Shown here in pieces: positions 63,813 to 64,000 of a stretch of 64,000 nt of DNA. Source of the DNA: Ferrimonas gelatinilytica (GTDB taxonomy: Bacteria; Pseudomonadota; Gammaproteobacteria; Enterobacterales; Shewanellaceae). Under the pieces are notes generated by a model. It saw nothing but the letters and a program-made list of their open reading frames with translations, made no database searches and was not told the origin of the DNA. The translations under genes were made by a program, and so were the position numbers. How positions within the stretch are numbered: the first letter of the stretch is position 1; each line of letters opens with the position of its first letter. Location of the stretch: assembly GCF_039544205.1 (NCBI RefSeq), contig NZ_BAABLF010000005.1, positions 434,001-498,000 of the forward strand. Direction: 5' to 3'.

Positions 63813-64000
63813 ATGTTCGGTATTCGATTTGGCAGCTTAGCGCTGCTGCTCACTGGTTTGTGCTCCATCGCGCTGCTGATGAGCATGGACCTGCTTCTGA
63901 CACAGCAGCGAGTCAATGCCGACCGCGACGCCCTGGCCTCCCTGCTCTCCCGGGAAGCTGTCACGATCACCGAGCTGACCGAGATGTTCCCGGTACAGTA
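63813..64000 (+). CDS. N-terminal fragment of a membrane or exported protein, cut by the window end
   Basis: 62 codons are visible from the ATG at 63813, open at the right edge. It starts MFGIRFGSLALLLTGLCSIALLMSMDLLL, a basic residue then a hydrophobic helix, as in membrane-anchored sensor or signalling proteins, followed by a polar helical stretch (TQQRVNADRDALASLLSREA). The rest is missing, so no family can be given. It is divergent from the MATE gene. Confidence 0.6.
   Translation, partial: MFGIRFGSLALLLTGLCSIALLMSMDLLLTQQRVNADRDALASLLSREAVTITELTEMFPVQ

Overview
The window is GC-rich, gene-dense bacterial chromosome. The gene content points to a marine gammaproteobacterium near Ferrimonas/Shewanella (order Alteromonadales): ybgC-tolQRAB-pal-cpoB, a psrA-fadE pair, RNase T, RimO, RadD, CmoM, a DcaP-like porin, a rhombosortase-like protein, and arrays of identical tRNA genes. 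The genus is an inference from gene repertoire. No rRNA gene, CRISPR array, insertion sequence, integrase or prophage is visible.

Layout. 1-6.5 kb: HAD nucleotidase, a small membrane protein, then a leftward caa3-type cytochrome oxidase operon (subunit II with two fused cytochrome c domains, subunit I, two subunit III-type proteins, subunit IV). 6.8-11.5 kb: a membrane protein of unknown role, a deoxynucleoside kinase, a LysM/M23 cell-wall hydrolase. 11.8-17.3 kb: three overlapping genes for an SMC/MukB-like ATPase, a MksE-like and a MksF/kleisin-like protein, in the order SMC-E-F and without a nuclease gene. 17.4-23.8 kb: MBL hydrolase, an orphan 638-residue secreted protein, cmoM, rlmI, a cold-shock protein with a long leader containing a duplicated promoter-like element, and a retropepsin-like protein. 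24-36.4 kb: yfcE-yecM, a C-S lyase, a second M23 peptidase, a dihydroorotase lacking the first metal-binding His, rnt, two nearly identical 2-Cys peroxiredoxins in tandem, a Na+/H+ antiporter-family protein, radD, grxA and a porin. 36.9-37.9 kb: nine tandem identical tRNA-Lys(UUU) genes. 38-43.1 kb: the Tol-Pal operon. 43.6 kb: a candidate stable small RNA. 43.8-46.8 kb: psrA-fadE with a PsrA-like operator. 47-55.5 kb: M2 dipeptidase, MarC, RimO, AbgT-family transporter, SmrA, an NTF2-like protein, YchJ, YfcZ. 55.9-56.4 kb: four tRNA-Tyr genes. 56.5-63.1 kb: DUF3820 protein, an overlapping cds1-like/queC/rhombosortase operon, a small exported protein, and a leftward MATE-uvrB pair with DnaA boxes upstream. 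The window ends inside an unidentified gene.

How the parts work together. Several blocks concern the envelope (Tol-Pal, two M23 hydrolases, porin, rhombosortase), thiol/peroxide handling (two peroxiredoxins, glutaredoxin, cysteine desulfhydrase-like enzyme, C-S lyase), translation (13 tRNA genes, CmoM, RlmI, RimO, QueC for queuosine in tRNA-Tyr and others) and chromosome maintenance (SMC complex, RadD, UvrB, DnaA boxes). The best candidate for an under-described system is the SMC-E-F operon at 11.8-17.3 kb. Next are the candidate small RNA at 43.6 kb, the DnaA-box region upstream of MATE-uvrB, and the tandem peroxiredoxins with an inverted repeat in one leader.
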